From Emticicia agri (lineage in GTDB: Bacteria > Bacteroidota > Bacteroidia > Cytophagales > Spirosomataceae): a stretch of DNA of 64,000 bases. A model generated the notes under the pieces. The model ran no database searches. It saw only the letters and a program-made list of their open reading frames with translations, and was not told the DNA's origin. Each line of letters starts with the position of its first letter. Within the stretch, counting starts at the first letter, position 1. The translations under genes were made by a program, and so were the position numbers. The stretch lies in NCBI RefSeq assembly GCF_004168285.1, contig NZ_SEWF01000035.1, positions 1 to 64,000 of the forward strand. The letters are read 5' to 3'. Positions 44,174 through 52,702 of the stretch are shown here, piece by piece.

Positions 44174-44205
44174 AAAAAAGGGCTATCTCTTAATGAAATA
44201 GCCCT
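44174..44205 (-). terminator. Terminator of the toxin-antitoxin-like pair
   Basis: GGGCTAT (44180-44186) and ATAGCCC (44198-44204) form the stem; on the minus strand it is followed by TTTTTTATT. It lies 46 bases after the 48-residue gene. Confidence 0.8.
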
Positions 44206-44250
44206 GAATATTGTTTTTTCATTGTATTTATCAATCAGAGAACTAAATTA

Positions 44251-44397
44251 TCAAGCACTTGCTAACTTACCCATTTTTTGCAACTGCTTTTTCCTTTTTG
44301 CAATAAACTCAGATATTTCTTTTTCATCCTCTTTTGTTAGGGGTCTTGAACGAATTGAAATATCTACATCCGGGTCTTTATAAGTTGTTTTTTTCAT
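44251..44397 (-). CDS. Small 48-residue protein, antitoxin-like
   Basis: The ORF begins MKKTTYKDPDVDISIRSRPL, continues TKEDEKEISEFIAKRKKQLQ and ends KMGKLASA. Its ATG overlaps the stop of the upstream gene (sequence TAATG on the minus strand), which implies translational coupling. The composition, with a flexible N-terminus and an amphipathic charged helix, is typical of short antitoxins that wrap around a toxin. No named family recognised. A terminator follows at 44174-44205, so the pair forms a closed two-gene unit. Confidence 0.65.
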   Translation of the reverse strand: MKKTTYKDPDVDISIRSRPLTKEDEKEISEFIAKRKKQLQKMGKLASA

Positions 44398-44861
44398 TAC
44401 AATAAAAATTTTTCAATTAATAATTTAGCACTTACTGTATCAAAATACATTCTTTGCCCGCTTAATACTCTTGCTCCGTAAAATTTGCTGTAATGATTAA
44501 TAAGAATAGTTTTTGAGTCAAAGACAACAAAACCATCATAATCGTAAGCAAATGCTAAACGACAGGAAAAAGCCAGTAAAATTCCCGCAACATTGTCATA
44601 GGCTTTTTCTTTACCTTTATTAAGGTTTGATTTTTCTAACAAATTAACATATAGATGGTCATTTTTTCTTTTTACAGAAAGAAGGCCATGAATCACATCA
44701 TTATTAGGAGTAATTACTTTATAAACATAATTACCATCTGCTTCATATTCCTTTCTCCAGTCGAAAAGCCAGCCTTTTTTAAGTTTTAGCAAGTCATTTG
44801 TATCCAACAAATCAATCCTTGCTTCAATGCGTTCCTGAGTTGCTCGTAGTATCAGATACAT
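44397..44861 (-). CDS. GNAT-like protein, possible toxin of a two-gene module
   Basis: 154 residues. The C-terminal half looks like a GNAT fold reduced to its core: KAYDNVAGILLAFSCRLAFAYDYDGFVVFDSKTILINHYSKFYGARVLSGQRMYFDTVSAKLLIEKFL, with the helix after the acetyl-CoA loop position, strand GFVVFD and the Tyr/Phe-Gly-Ala segment. The usual acetyl-CoA loop (Q/R-X-X-G-X-G/A) is not evident, so binding of CoA is uncertain. It is followed, with overlap, by a 48-residue antitoxin-like gene. GNAT toxins are known (TacT, AtaT), though usually the antitoxin comes first. A housekeeping role cannot be excluded. Confidence 0.6.
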   Translation of the reverse strand: MYLILRATQERIEARIDLLDTNDLLKLKKGWLFDWRKEYEADGNYVYKVITPNNDVIHGLLSVKRKNDHLYVNLLEKSNLNKGKEKAYDNVAGILLAFSCRLAFAYDYDGFVVFDSKTILINHYSKFYGARVLSGQRMYFDTVSAKLLIEKFLL

Positions 44862-44922
44862 AAAACAAATATAAGCAGAAAACTTGTTAATTGGAAGGCA
44901 TATTTGTACTTTTTACCCACAA

Positions 44923-44951
44923 AAAAATCCCACCAGTCAAGCCGATGGGAT
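44923..44951 (-). terminator. Terminator of the NTF2-like gene
   Basis: AATCCCA and TGGGATT pair around a loop; on the minus strand the hairpin is followed by a run of seven T. It is 25-50 bases after the gene ending at 44974. Confidence 0.75.
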
Positions 44952-44973
44952 TACAGTATCTTTAAAACTCCCC

Positions 44974-45327
44974 TCATGAATAATGCGCATACATCTTATT
45001 CACTTTCCCATTATCATCCAAAAACATCACTTCAATCACTCTTTTCTCCATAATAGATTTATAATAGATTGCTACTGAATTTACGCCTGCTACGGCATCG
45101 AATAATTCAAAATGTAAATCAGGTACTTTTTTAAGAGCTGTTTCCCAATAGTTTCTGATAGCCTCCAAATTTGATAAAGCACCCTCTTCAATCCCCATAA
45201 TAGTTTTAATCATTGGAGTCGTAATGGTTAAATCATTGCTGTAATGGCTCATGATTCTATCCATATCATGCGAGTTCCACGCAGCTACCCATTCCTCTGC
45301 AAATTTCTGTGCTTCAACTTTTATCAT
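44974..45327 (-). CDS. SnoaL/NTF2-like protein
   Basis: About 117 residues with an NTF2-like cone fold: MIKVEAQKFAEEWVAAWNSHDMDRIMSHYSNDLTITTP is the diagnostic start of SnoaL-like domains. IRNYWETALKKVPDLHFELFDAVAGVNSVAIYYKSIM follows, and the end is EVMFLDDNGKVNKMYAHYS. Members include small isomerases and ligand-binding proteins; catalytic residues cannot be assigned. The start at 45327 is the domain start; the frame extends 23 codons upstream. Confidence 0.85.
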   Translation of the reverse strand: MIKVEAQKFAEEWVAAWNSHDMDRIMSHYSNDLTITTPMIKTIMGIEEGALSNLEAIRNYWETALKKVPDLHFELFDAVAGVNSVAIYYKSIMEKRVIEVMFLDDNGKVNKMYAHYS

Positions 45328-45447
45328 AATTTCTAAATTTTGTTTTCTATGTATTTGTACTCCTAATATAGTAGTAAACAAATATAAATTTGGCACTATA
45401 AGCTACCTAATTAAAACTGCTGATTTTATGTATCGGTCAATTCCCCA

Positions 45448-45482
45448 CAAAAAAAATCCCACCAGCCAAGCCGATGGGATTC
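45448..45482 (-). terminator. Terminator of the two-component operon
   Basis: AATCCCA and TGGGATT with eight T following on the minus strand, just after the response regulator gene. The sequence is nearly identical to the terminator at 44923-44951, so one may have been copied from the other. Confidence 0.8.
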
Positions 45483-45505
45483 ATATCTATCATCTTATCT
45501 AATGC

Positions 45506-46189
45506 TTAACAAGTAAACCTGAACCCAATCCCATGTACATTTTCGATTTTGATTTTTGGGTCGTCGGAGAGCATTTTTCTCAGTCGGGTGATGAATACAT
45601 CCAGGCTTCGGCCTAAGAAATAATCGTCTCTGCCCCAGATGGCTGTCAGTATCTCGTCCCGTTTAATTACCTGATGTTTTCTTTCGCATAGGTACTTCAA
45701 TACCTCCGCCTCACGGTGAGTCAGTTGCTCGGCCTTATGGTCTGATTTCAGCGAAAGCTGGTCATAATTAAAATCATAATCGCCTAATTTCCATTTGCCG
45801 TTTCCTTCGGTTATTTCTTTGTTTACCTCTTTTCGTTTCAGAAATACCTTAATGCGCAGGTTGAGTTCTTCAATACTAAAGGGCTTGGTTACGTAGTCGT
45901 CTCCGCCTACTTTCAGTCCGGCAATGCGGTCTTCCTGCATTCCTTTGGCAGTCAGAAATATAATCGGTATCTGTTGGTTCTGTTTTCTGATTTTTTCGGC
46001 CAATGAAAAACCATCTAATTCGGGCAGCATGACGTCCAGCAGACAAAGGTCATATTTTTCTTTGGTAAAGCTCTTCCAGGCTTCTTTTCCGTCCTGAAAA
46101 TGGACAATTTCATAACCTTCCATTTCAAGATTATCTTTTGTTACATAGCCAAGGTTAGGGTCGTCTTCGACGTATAATATTTTGGGCAT
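45506..46189 (-). CDS. OmpR-family response regulator (RprY-like)
   Basis: A 227-residue regulator: receiver domain with D9/D10 and phospho-acceptor D52 (CLLDVMLPELDG), Lys in YVTKPFS, then a winged-helix DNA-binding domain (LTHREAEVLKYLCERKHQVIKRDEILTAIWGRDDYFLGRSLDVFITRLRKML). The order and sequence style resemble RprY of Bacteroides, the partner of the kinase RprX. It lies 12 bases after the kinase gene, in one operon with it. Target genes unknown. Confidence 0.95.
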   Translation of the reverse strand: MPKILYVEDDPNLGYVTKDNLEMEGYEIVHFQDGKEAWKSFTKEKYDLCLLDVMLPELDGFSLAEKIRKQNQQIPIIFLTAKGMQEDRIAGLKVGGDDYVTKPFSIEELNLRIKVFLKRKEVNKEITEGNGKWKLGDYDFNYDQLSLKSDHKAEQLTHREAEVLKYLCERKHQVIKRDEILTAIWGRDDYFLGRSLDVFITRLRKMLSDDPKIKIENVHGIGFRFTC

Positions 46190-46201
46190 ATTTTATGGTT
46201 T

Positions 46202-47458
46202 TCAAACTTCTTGTTTTATAATAACACTGAATGTACTCCCCTTATTTGGTTCGCTATCCACTTTTATGGCCCATTTATGTGCTCTTACAATCTCTCTTAC
46301 ATAGCTTAATCCTAAACCAAATCCTTTCACATTATGGGTGTTTCCGGTAGGTACCCGGTAAAACTTATTAAAAATCTTACTCTGGTGTTCTTTAGCTATA
46401 CCCACACCATTATCACTGATTGAAAACACGAGCGTATCCGCAATATTCTCTGTTTTTATCCGTATACAGGGTTTCTTGCCCGAATACTTGATGGCATTTT
46501 CGAGCAGGTTTCTTATCAGGCTTATCAATTGGATACGGTCGGCATAGATACTTGTGCGGGTGGCATTCAGTTCTATACTCAGCGCATCTTCCAGCTCTGC
46601 TTTTACCCCCTCTGTTACATCATAAATCACCGAATGGAGTTCCTGTAACCGAATATCCAGTTCCATCTTGCCACGTTCCATGCGTGCTGTATTCAGCACT
46701 GATTCTACCTGATTTTTCAGTCGGTTATTCTCCTGCCTGATAATATGCACATACTTTTTCAAACGCTCGGGCTGTTCCATTATTTTAGTCTGGCTCAAAA
46801 CATCTGTGGCTACCCTGATGGTTGAAATAGGTGTCTGAAACTCGTGCGTCATATTATTGATGAAATCACGTTGTACTTCGCTCAGGCGTTTCTGTCTCAG
46901 AATCACAAACATTGAATAGCCAAAAAAGGCTGTTACCACTAAAGTAATAAGCGATGAAATGACCCATATATCCAGACGAGCCGCCAGAAAACTTGTTTTA
47001 CTCGGAAACCTGACACCAAAATAATTAAGGTATTTATCGGTTTTAGGTAAAGTCTTTTTCAAGGCTGTACTCTCTTCAAAATCAGAATTGATATGCGCCC
47101 CATCTACAATTTTGTCGGTATCACAGTCGTAGATACCATATTCAAAATCAGTCTGTAAGTTTTGTTTTTTAAATTCTTCTTTCAGGTAATGCTCTAAAAC
47201 GTCGGCATCTAAAGGGATTCTTAAATTGGCTACGTAATAATCGGAAGAAAGCTGACTGACGGGGTTTTCGATACTGGATAGTTTGTACAGTGAAGAGATT
47301 TTGTTCGCAACATTTCGTAAAGAAATCATTACAGTTTGCCGAAACTGTTGTTCTTTTAAATCGAAAGCACGCTTAACCCAATAGGCCTGCACTGCAATAA
47401 TTCCCGTAATCGAAAGCGTGCCGAGTATAATCAGAAGTCGGATGGTATTTCTGTTCAA
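46202..47458 (-). CDS. Sensor histidine kinase (RprX-like)
   Basis: A 418-residue membrane kinase: first membrane helix LLIILGTLSITGIIAVQAYWV (8-28), periplasmic sensor of about 135 residues, second helix near 165-188, phospho-acceptor H205 in NNMTHEFQTPISTIRVA, and the ATPase domain with NLLENAIKYS (N box), ISDNGVGIAKEHQ (G1) and GFGLGLSYVREI (G2). It phosphorylates the RprY-like regulator encoded next. The short interval between HK helix and sensor suggests direct ligand sensing in the periplasm; signal unknown. Confidence 0.95.
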   Translation of the reverse strand: MNRNTIRLLIILGTLSITGIIAVQAYWVKRAFDLKEQQFRQTVMISLRNVANKISSLYKLSSIENPVSQLSSDYYVANLRIPLDADVLEHYLKEEFKKQNLQTDFEYGIYDCDTDKIVDGAHINSDFEESTALKKTLPKTDKYLNYFGVRFPSKTSFLAARLDIWVISSLITLVVTAFFGYSMFVILRQKRLSEVQRDFINNMTHEFQTPISTIRVATDVLSQTKIMEQPERLKKYVHIIRQENNRLKNQVESVLNTARMERGKMELDIRLQELHSVIYDVTEGVKAELEDALSIELNATRTSIYADRIQLISLIRNLLENAIKYSGKKPCIRIKTENIADTLVFSISDNGVGIAKEHQSKIFNKFYRVPTGNTHNVKGFGLGLSYVREIVRAHKWAIKVDSEPNKGSTFSVIIKQEV

Positions 47459-47675
47459 AACGGGATAGTTTTTTCGTAAAATTAGATAAAAGAAGAATTA
47501 ATGACAAAAAATTAATGAGAAGTTTAGTGAGTGGTTATTAAAAAAGTGATGTAAAATCTAAATATTCTTTTAAAATCGTTGTTTACCCTTTGAAAAAGCA
47601 AATTTTCTACCTTTATTTGCCTTGCTCAAAGAATCTTATTCTATAAAATTAAAGTTTTTCATTTCCCTAAGCACT

Positions 47676-49307
47676 ATGCAAAAATTACAAACCCTCGATT
47701 ACGTTGTATTTCTCTTCTACTTTATTTTAGTGTCAGGTTACGGCTACTGGATTTATAGGAAAAAACAGGCCAAACAAACTTCTACCAAAGACTTTTTTCT
47801 GGCAGAGGGTTCGCTTACCTGGTGGGCCATTGGTGCTTCCTTGATTGCTTCCAATATCTCGGCCGAGCAAATGATTGGGATGTCGGGCAATGGGTTTTCA
47901 ATGGGGTTAGCCATTTCTACTTACGAGTGGATGGCGGCGGCTACACTTATTGTAGTAGGTATCGTTTTTATGCCTATTTATCTGAAAAACAAGATTTTTA
48001 CGATGCCACAATTCCTTAATCAACGCTACAACTCTACTGTGAGCTTGATTATGGCTATTTTCTGGCTGGCATTATATATTTTAGTAAACCTTACTTCTAT
48101 TTTGTACCTGGGGGCTTTGGCGGTATCAGGTATTTCTGGTATTGACTTCACGGCCTGTATGATTGGATTGGCAATTTTTGCCATCATTATTACCGTTGGG
48201 GGGATGAAAGTAATCGGTTTTACTGACGTAATTCAGGTGTTCTTTCTAATTGTGGGTGGTTTAGCTACTACTTATCTGGCTGTTATGTTGGTTTCAAGTC
48301 AATATGATGGAGTGGAGAGTTTGACCAATGGATTGAAATTGATGACTGAAAAGTCAGAAGACCATTTCCATATGATTTTCAAGAAAGGAGATACGCATTA
48401 TATGGCATTACCGGGTTTAACGGTGCTGATTGGCGGTATGTGGATTGTGAACCTGAATTACTGGGGATGTAATCAATACATTACACAACGTGCCCTCGGA
48501 GCAGACCTTGATACTGCCCGTAAAGGGATTTTATTTGCAGCATTCCTGAAATTATTAATGCCTGTGATTGTAACGCTTCCGGGTATTGCGGCTTATACGC
48601 TGTATCAAAAAGGATTGTTCCAACAAGAAATGCTTGGGGCTGATGGTACGTTGAATCAGGATAATGCCTATCCTGTTTTATTAAACCTGTTGCCGATTGG
48701 GTTGAAAGGGCTATCGTTTGCGGCTTTAACAGCGGCTGTAGTGGCTTCGTTGGCAGGTAAGGCTAATAGTATCTCCACTATCTTTACATTAGATATTTTC
48801 AAAAATTATATCGGCAAAAATGCTACCGAAAAACACCTTGTCTGGATTGGTCGTGTAACCATTATTGTATCCATGATTTTAGCTATTGTCATTTCTCCTT
48901 ACATGGGTATTGATAAAAAAGGTGGTTTTCAGTTTATTCAGGAAATGACCGGTTTATTATCACCGGGTATTTTTGCTGCCTTCATCATGGGCTTTTTCTG
49001 GAAACGTACCAACTCGGCAGGTGCTTTGTTTGCCATTGTGGGTGGATTCTTGATTGCACTTTCGATGCACAACAACTGGCCACCATTTTCTGCAATCACT
49101 GACTGGACAACCGTACCATTTCTTGACCGTATGGGAATCGTATTCCTGATTTGTGTAGCCGTGATGTTCATATTAGGCTTTGTATTACCTGACGAAGGCA
49201 AAGGCTTGGAAATAGATGCCAGTATGTTTAAAGTACAAGGTACATTTGCTGTTGGCGCAACGGCTGTAGTAGTGATTCTTGTTTTCTTATACTGGTATTT
49301 CTGGTAA
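47676..49307 (+). CDS. Sodium:solute symporter (SSS/SGLT family)
   Basis: About 543 residues with some 14 membrane helices. LDYVVFLFYFILVSGYGYWIYRKK begins the fold, AIGASLIASNISAEQMIGMSGNGFSMGLA is the SSS signature around the Na2 site, NYWGCNQYITQRALGA matches the SGLT-type Gln/Tyr sugar-site region, and AALTAAVVASLAGKANSISTIFTLDIF carries the conserved small-Ser stretch. The sequence resembles the SGLT branch, importing a sugar with Na+. The ATG at 47676 is the natural start; 18 codons upstream are in frame but not signal-like. No catabolic gene follows. Confidence 0.92.
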   Translation: MQKLQTLDYVVFLFYFILVSGYGYWIYRKKQAKQTSTKDFFLAEGSLTWWAIGASLIASNISAEQMIGMSGNGFSMGLAISTYEWMAAATLIVVGIVFMPIYLKNKIFTMPQFLNQRYNSTVSLIMAIFWLALYILVNLTSILYLGALAVSGISGIDFTACMIGLAIFAIIITVGGMKVIGFTDVIQVFFLIVGGLATTYLAVMLVSSQYDGVESLTNGLKLMTEKSEDHFHMIFKKGDTHYMALPGLTVLIGGMWIVNLNYWGCNQYITQRALGADLDTARKGILFAAFLKLLMPVIVTLPGIAAYTLYQKGLFQQEMLGADGTLNQDNAYPVLLNLLPIGLKGLSFAALTAAVVASLAGKANSISTIFTLDIFKNYIGKNATEKHLVWIGRVTIIVSMILAIVISPYMGIDKKGGFQFIQEMTGLLSPGIFAAFIMGFFWKRTNSAGALFAIVGGFLIALSMHNNWPPFSAITDWTTVPFLDRMGIVFLICVAVMFILGFVLPDEGKGLEIDASMFKVQGTFAVGATAVVVILVFLYWYFW

Positions 49308-49369
49308 TAAAAGACTTGTGATAAAGTCCCAAAAAGACATATAAGATATTCCTTCGTGGAGGTTGACCC

Positions 49370-49465
49370 CTCACCCTAAATCCCTCTCCCCAACAATGGG
49401 AAGAGGGACTTTTTTTGTTCTTTCCCATTGTTGGGCGGACGCCGCGCGGGAAGGTTAGGATGGGG
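49370..49465. repeat. C/G-tract repeat between convergent genes, copy with GC-rich insert
   Basis: CCCTCACCCTAAATCCCTCTCCCC, AACAATGGGAAGAGGGAC, a T-run, then TTTCCCATTGTTGGG and GAAGGTTAGGATGGGG. The right half is the complement of the start of the copy at 24775, but with 14 bases inserted at 49436-49449. It lies between the symporter and the convergent msrA gene and can act as terminator for both. Confidence 0.8.
49436..49449 (+). repeat. GC-rich 14-bp mini-insert, clean insertion site
   Basis: CGGACGCCGCGCGG stands between CCCATTGTTGGG and GAAGGTTAGGATGGGG. The complement of 24775-24802 has the same two flanks directly joined, so both sides match over 28 bases and exactly 14 bases are extra. 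There is no target duplication beyond a possible one-base G or C ambiguity. Confidence 0.85.
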
Positions 49466-50131
49466 TCATTTCAACAACTTCGGAAACATGGCCTGAGCTC
49501 GTTCGATACGTGGTATTGAAACTGATGCCACATAAGGCTCGTCGGCGTGGTGCTGGTCATAATTCTGGTGATATGCTTCGGCTTTATAAAATGCCTTGAA
49601 TGGTACAATCTGCACAGCTATCGGCTTTTTATATTTGCCCGATGCCGCTAACTTATTCTTATAATCAGTAGCTGATTTCTGCTCTTCGGCATTGCTGTAA
49701 AAAATTACCGACCTGTAAGAATCACCGTGGTCAGGTCCTTGTCCGTTTACCTGGGTCGGGTCTTGCGAAGCAAAATAAACCTCTAATAAAGTGGCATAAC
49801 TGATAATCTTTGGGTCATAATAAACTGCTACCGTTTCTGCATGGCCCGTGGTTTCGTTGCTTACTTCCCGATAGGTAGGATTCCTGGTGTTTCCACCACT
49901 ATATCCCGACTCGGCTTCTTTCACTCCTTTCAGGCTGTCAAATATGCCCTCAACTGCCCAGAAACAACCGGAGGCAAAATAGGCAGTATCTAATTTGCCA
50001 TAAGAGGTTCTATCTACTGCCGGAACTTTATATTTTTCGGTCTTTTCATTAGTTGAATCCATAGTTGAGCTACAGGAAAAAACGCCTATAAATGCCCCAA
50101 CCGTAATGATACTTGCAATAGCTTTATTCAT
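49466..50131 (-). CDS. msrA: Peptide methionine sulfoxide reductase A, lipoprotein form
   Basis: Reduces methionine-S-sulfoxide in proteins. 221 residues with a lipoprotein signal (lipobox VFSC, Cys 20), so it acts in the periplasm or at the surface. Catalytic C56 in YFASGCFWAVEG; GYSGGNTRNPTYREVSNETTGHAETVAVYYDP and FASQDPTQVNGQGPDHGDSYRSVIFY are the usual family core. No later Cys is present, so it lacks the recycling Cys found in many MsrA. No msrB is adjacent. Convergent with the symporter. Confidence 0.95.
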   Translation of the reverse strand: MNKAIASIITVGAFIGVFSCSSTMDSTNEKTEKYKVPAVDRTSYGKLDTAYFASGCFWAVEGIFDSLKGVKEAESGYSGGNTRNPTYREVSNETTGHAETVAVYYDPKIISYATLLEVYFASQDPTQVNGQGPDHGDSYRSVIFYSNAEEQKSATDYKNKLAASGKYKKPIAVQIVPFKAFYKAEAYHQNYDQHHADEPYVASVSIPRIERAQAMFPKLLK

Positions 50132-50219
50132 AAGGTTTTATATTAAATGGAATCATTTCTCTTTTAATATAAACGTATTTTGGCTGATTTTGGTTTGTTA
50201 AAATTGGTGGTTATTGCAT

Positions 50220-51236
50220 CTAAATATCTTCTAATAACTTTACCTTATATCCCTTTTCTTCCAGGTATTTCTTAACCGGAAATATATGCATATTGCCATA
50301 GAAAACAGCCATTTTCTTTGCCTTAGACTGTCTGGCAGCAGCTATAATTCGGTTGGCAATAGATAGGTTTCTTTGATACCATACATCAGCATAGGCTTTG
50401 TAATGTTTGTTATGGGTATCGTCTAAAATATGTGCCTGCCCATAATCTGTTTTGGCTACCCACTCTTTTGAGTTAATAGCAAGCATAGCATTACATTGCC
50501 TTAACTGCGCTGTTTCTGCCTTCTTATATTCAGCCCAGAAATTCTCTAATTTTTTCATGGCGGCTGTGCCTTCAAGCTCTTCAGCAAATTTACTATAAGC
50601 CTCACTTTGAATCGGGAAAGTAATTCTATCATCTGTCGGGTACAGGTAGGTAATACCTGATTTTATAGCCAATGGGTAAATCAGTTTAAAAAACTCACTA
50701 TCTTTTTTATCTTCTATCATACGCTTGTATCTTGTCCAGAAGTATTTATCCCAACCTTTGGTAGTATCTATGAGTGACTCATACTGCCTGCTATTCTGGG
50801 CAATCAGGTAATTCTGAAAATTCCTGTTGCCCATGTCTAAACCCAGGTGATAATACTTCCATAATTGTAACCGATGCTTAGGGTTTTCTTTTACACTAAG
50901 TAAGGTCGTGTAATGCCTGATACTATCGGCAGGGTTTATGTGTTTACCAACCCAAACCAGAATCAAAGAATCCCACACGGCACGGTAGTTTTTAGTATAA
51001 TTCTGTATCAGACTTGCTTCATCTGTTGGCATTACTTCTTCCACCGCAATCTGGTCCGGCTTATACTGTAATAGTTTCCGGTAAGCGTCTGACCAGTTAC
51101 AAGAAAGGCTATCAGGAATATAATGAAAGGTTCCTATTAACAAAAATTCAGGTCTGGTATCTTTAGTTTTTTGCATACTGACCAAAAACAGTAGCGTTAC
51201 AAACGACAAAAGGGTGATTCTGAGATAAGCAGGCAT
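50220..51236 (-). CDS. TraB/Tiki-like (DUF5694-type) exported protein
   Basis: A 338-residue protein with an N-terminal membrane or signal segment (LRITLLSFVTLLFLVSM). The pattern EFLLIGTFHYIPDS, KPDQIAVEEVMP, WYQRNLSIANRIIAAARQ and MAVFYGNMHIFPVKKYLEEKGYKVKLL has the GX-H, Glu, Arg-Asn and second GX-H positions of the erythromycin-esterase/TraB/Tiki fold, in which His and Glu bind a metal. Some relatives cut peptides; here the substrate is unknown. It lies 5 bases after a S41 peptidase gene, in one operon. Confidence 0.65.
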   Translation of the reverse strand: MPAYLRITLLSFVTLLFLVSMQKTKDTRPEFLLIGTFHYIPDSLSCNWSDAYRKLLQYKPDQIAVEEVMPTDEASLIQNYTKNYRAVWDSLILVWVGKHINPADSIRHYTTLLSVKENPKHRLQLWKYYHLGLDMGNRNFQNYLIAQNSRQYESLIDTTKGWDKYFWTRYKRMIEDKKDSEFFKLIYPLAIKSGITYLYPTDDRITFPIQSEAYSKFAEELEGTAAMKKLENFWAEYKKAETAQLRQCNAMLAINSKEWVAKTDYGQAHILDDTHNKHYKAYADVWYQRNLSIANRIIAAARQSKAKKMAVFYGNMHIFPVKKYLEEKGYKVKLLEDI

Positions 51237-51241
51237 AGCGA

Positions 51242-52690
51242 TTATTTCTTTTTTAACCAGTTCAGTACAAATTGAATTTTATCTTTTTTTGTATCGGGTA
51301 TTTTAATATCAGGAGCAATGCCACGGGCATTATAGCCATTTTCAGGTATATCTTTATGTAAGGTACTTGTAGGGTAGCTCAGGTAATAGTTCTGTGTTTT
51401 GCATAATAGGCTCACAGCTGTAGTACTTGTATAATCAATCATACCAAAAGTATTATCTCCAAACGTAGTAACCCTGTTGCTAAAGCCCTTTGAATGCAAA
51501 ATGAACGATTCTGCTGCGCTGGCACAAGCCCTGTCTATAAGGATACAAACCTGCTTCGGAAACTCAGAAATGGCAGGGCTTGAGTTCTGCGGATATAGAG
51601 GACCTTTTACTATCTTACCCCGATTGGCTTTCATATCTCTTACTACACGGGCATATAAATTCAGCGTTGTATCGCCCGGCACTTTCTTCTGGTAAGAAGC
51701 CAGTTTTTCGAAATACTTTATTGTGTTAGGCGAAGAAAGGGCTAGCCCCTGACTATCCTGAAAAGGGTTTGTATAATAAAGCATTATCAAAGGGAAATAG
51801 ATAGCATTGCCGCCGCCATTACCTCTGATATCAATAATCAGGTTTTTAGTTGAGGTAATAGCGGTTTTATTAGCCCTAATCAGACTATCTAAATACTTGT
51901 ACTCTACCAGAAAAGAAGGAATACTCAGCAATATATTATCAGCATCTACTCTGTTGAGAGTGGGCAATGAAGCATTGTTTTTATGAATGTATGCTTGCTC
52001 TTTTGTAATAGAAGGATACGATTTACCCCAATAAATAGAGGAACCAATACTCATCACAGCATCTTTATGAATGTTAGCAACATAGCGGGCAGGGCTGAAA
52101 TTACCTGACAGATAGATAGTAAGATAACCTTCTTTATTTTTCGTAAAAACGGCCTTAATATACCCCGGCCTCCAGTTAGTGTTTGTTAAGTTTAGTACTA
52201 CTGCCAGAAATTGCCTTGCATTGTCAGGGTTTTGTATGATTGCTAACTGATAGGCATTATTTTCGGCATACCATACTCCTTCAATCGGGTCTAAATGAGG
52301 CTGATTTTTCTTAAAATATGCAAGGGCTTCCGGTTCCGTCAATGGGTATTCCTTTAGCTGGCTCTTAAAGTGTTTTAGTTGTTGTTCGTTATATTTAGGG
52401 TATTCTGCTACAAATAAGTGTCCGTCTTTAAAATATTTTACATAGTTCTCTAATACTTCAATACAGGCTGTGGTTTCAGTAATGAGTGATTGCTTTTGGA
52501 GTTTTTGCTTAAAGTTTTCGTACTTTTTTTCCTCGGCTGGCTTACCTTTCACTTTCTGGTGGTAGGCAATGTAGTTTTCTTCGGTTTTACTAACCAAATC
52601 GTTATAGTTAGCGGCACAGCTACAACTATCAACCTGGGCATAGAGTGTATTTGCCAACAATATGCCTGACACATAAAGTAATTGCTTCAT
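51242..52690 (-). CDS. Secreted S41-family peptidase
   Basis: 482 residues, signal peptide MKQLLYVSGILLANTLYAQ. The C-terminal half is the tail-specific protease fold: NLIIDIRGNGGGNAIYFPLIMLYY and VCILIDRACASAAESFILHSKGFSNRVTTFGDNTFG, with the nucleophile Ser in CASAAESF. The PDZ domain of CtpA is not evident; residues 20-230 form a family-specific N-terminal part. Length fits Bacteroidota periplasmic S41 peptidases. In one operon with the TraB/Tiki-like gene, and 12 bases after a DUF3108-like gene. Confidence 0.85.
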   Translation of the reverse strand: MKQLLYVSGILLANTLYAQVDSCSCAANYNDLVSKTEENYIAYHQKVKGKPAEEKKYENFKQKLQKQSLITETTACIEVLENYVKYFKDGHLFVAEYPKYNEQQLKHFKSQLKEYPLTEPEALAYFKKNQPHLDPIEGVWYAENNAYQLAIIQNPDNARQFLAVVLNLTNTNWRPGYIKAVFTKNKEGYLTIYLSGNFSPARYVANIHKDAVMSIGSSIYWGKSYPSITKEQAYIHKNNASLPTLNRVDADNILLSIPSFLVEYKYLDSLIRANKTAITSTKNLIIDIRGNGGGNAIYFPLIMLYYTNPFQDSQGLALSSPNTIKYFEKLASYQKKVPGDTTLNLYARVVRDMKANRGKIVKGPLYPQNSSPAISEFPKQVCILIDRACASAAESFILHSKGFSNRVTTFGDNTFGMIDYTSTTAVSLLCKTQNYYLSYPTSTLHKDIPENGYNARGIAPDIKIPDTKKDKIQFVLNWLKKK

Positions 52691-52702
52691 GGTATTTGGT
52701 GG

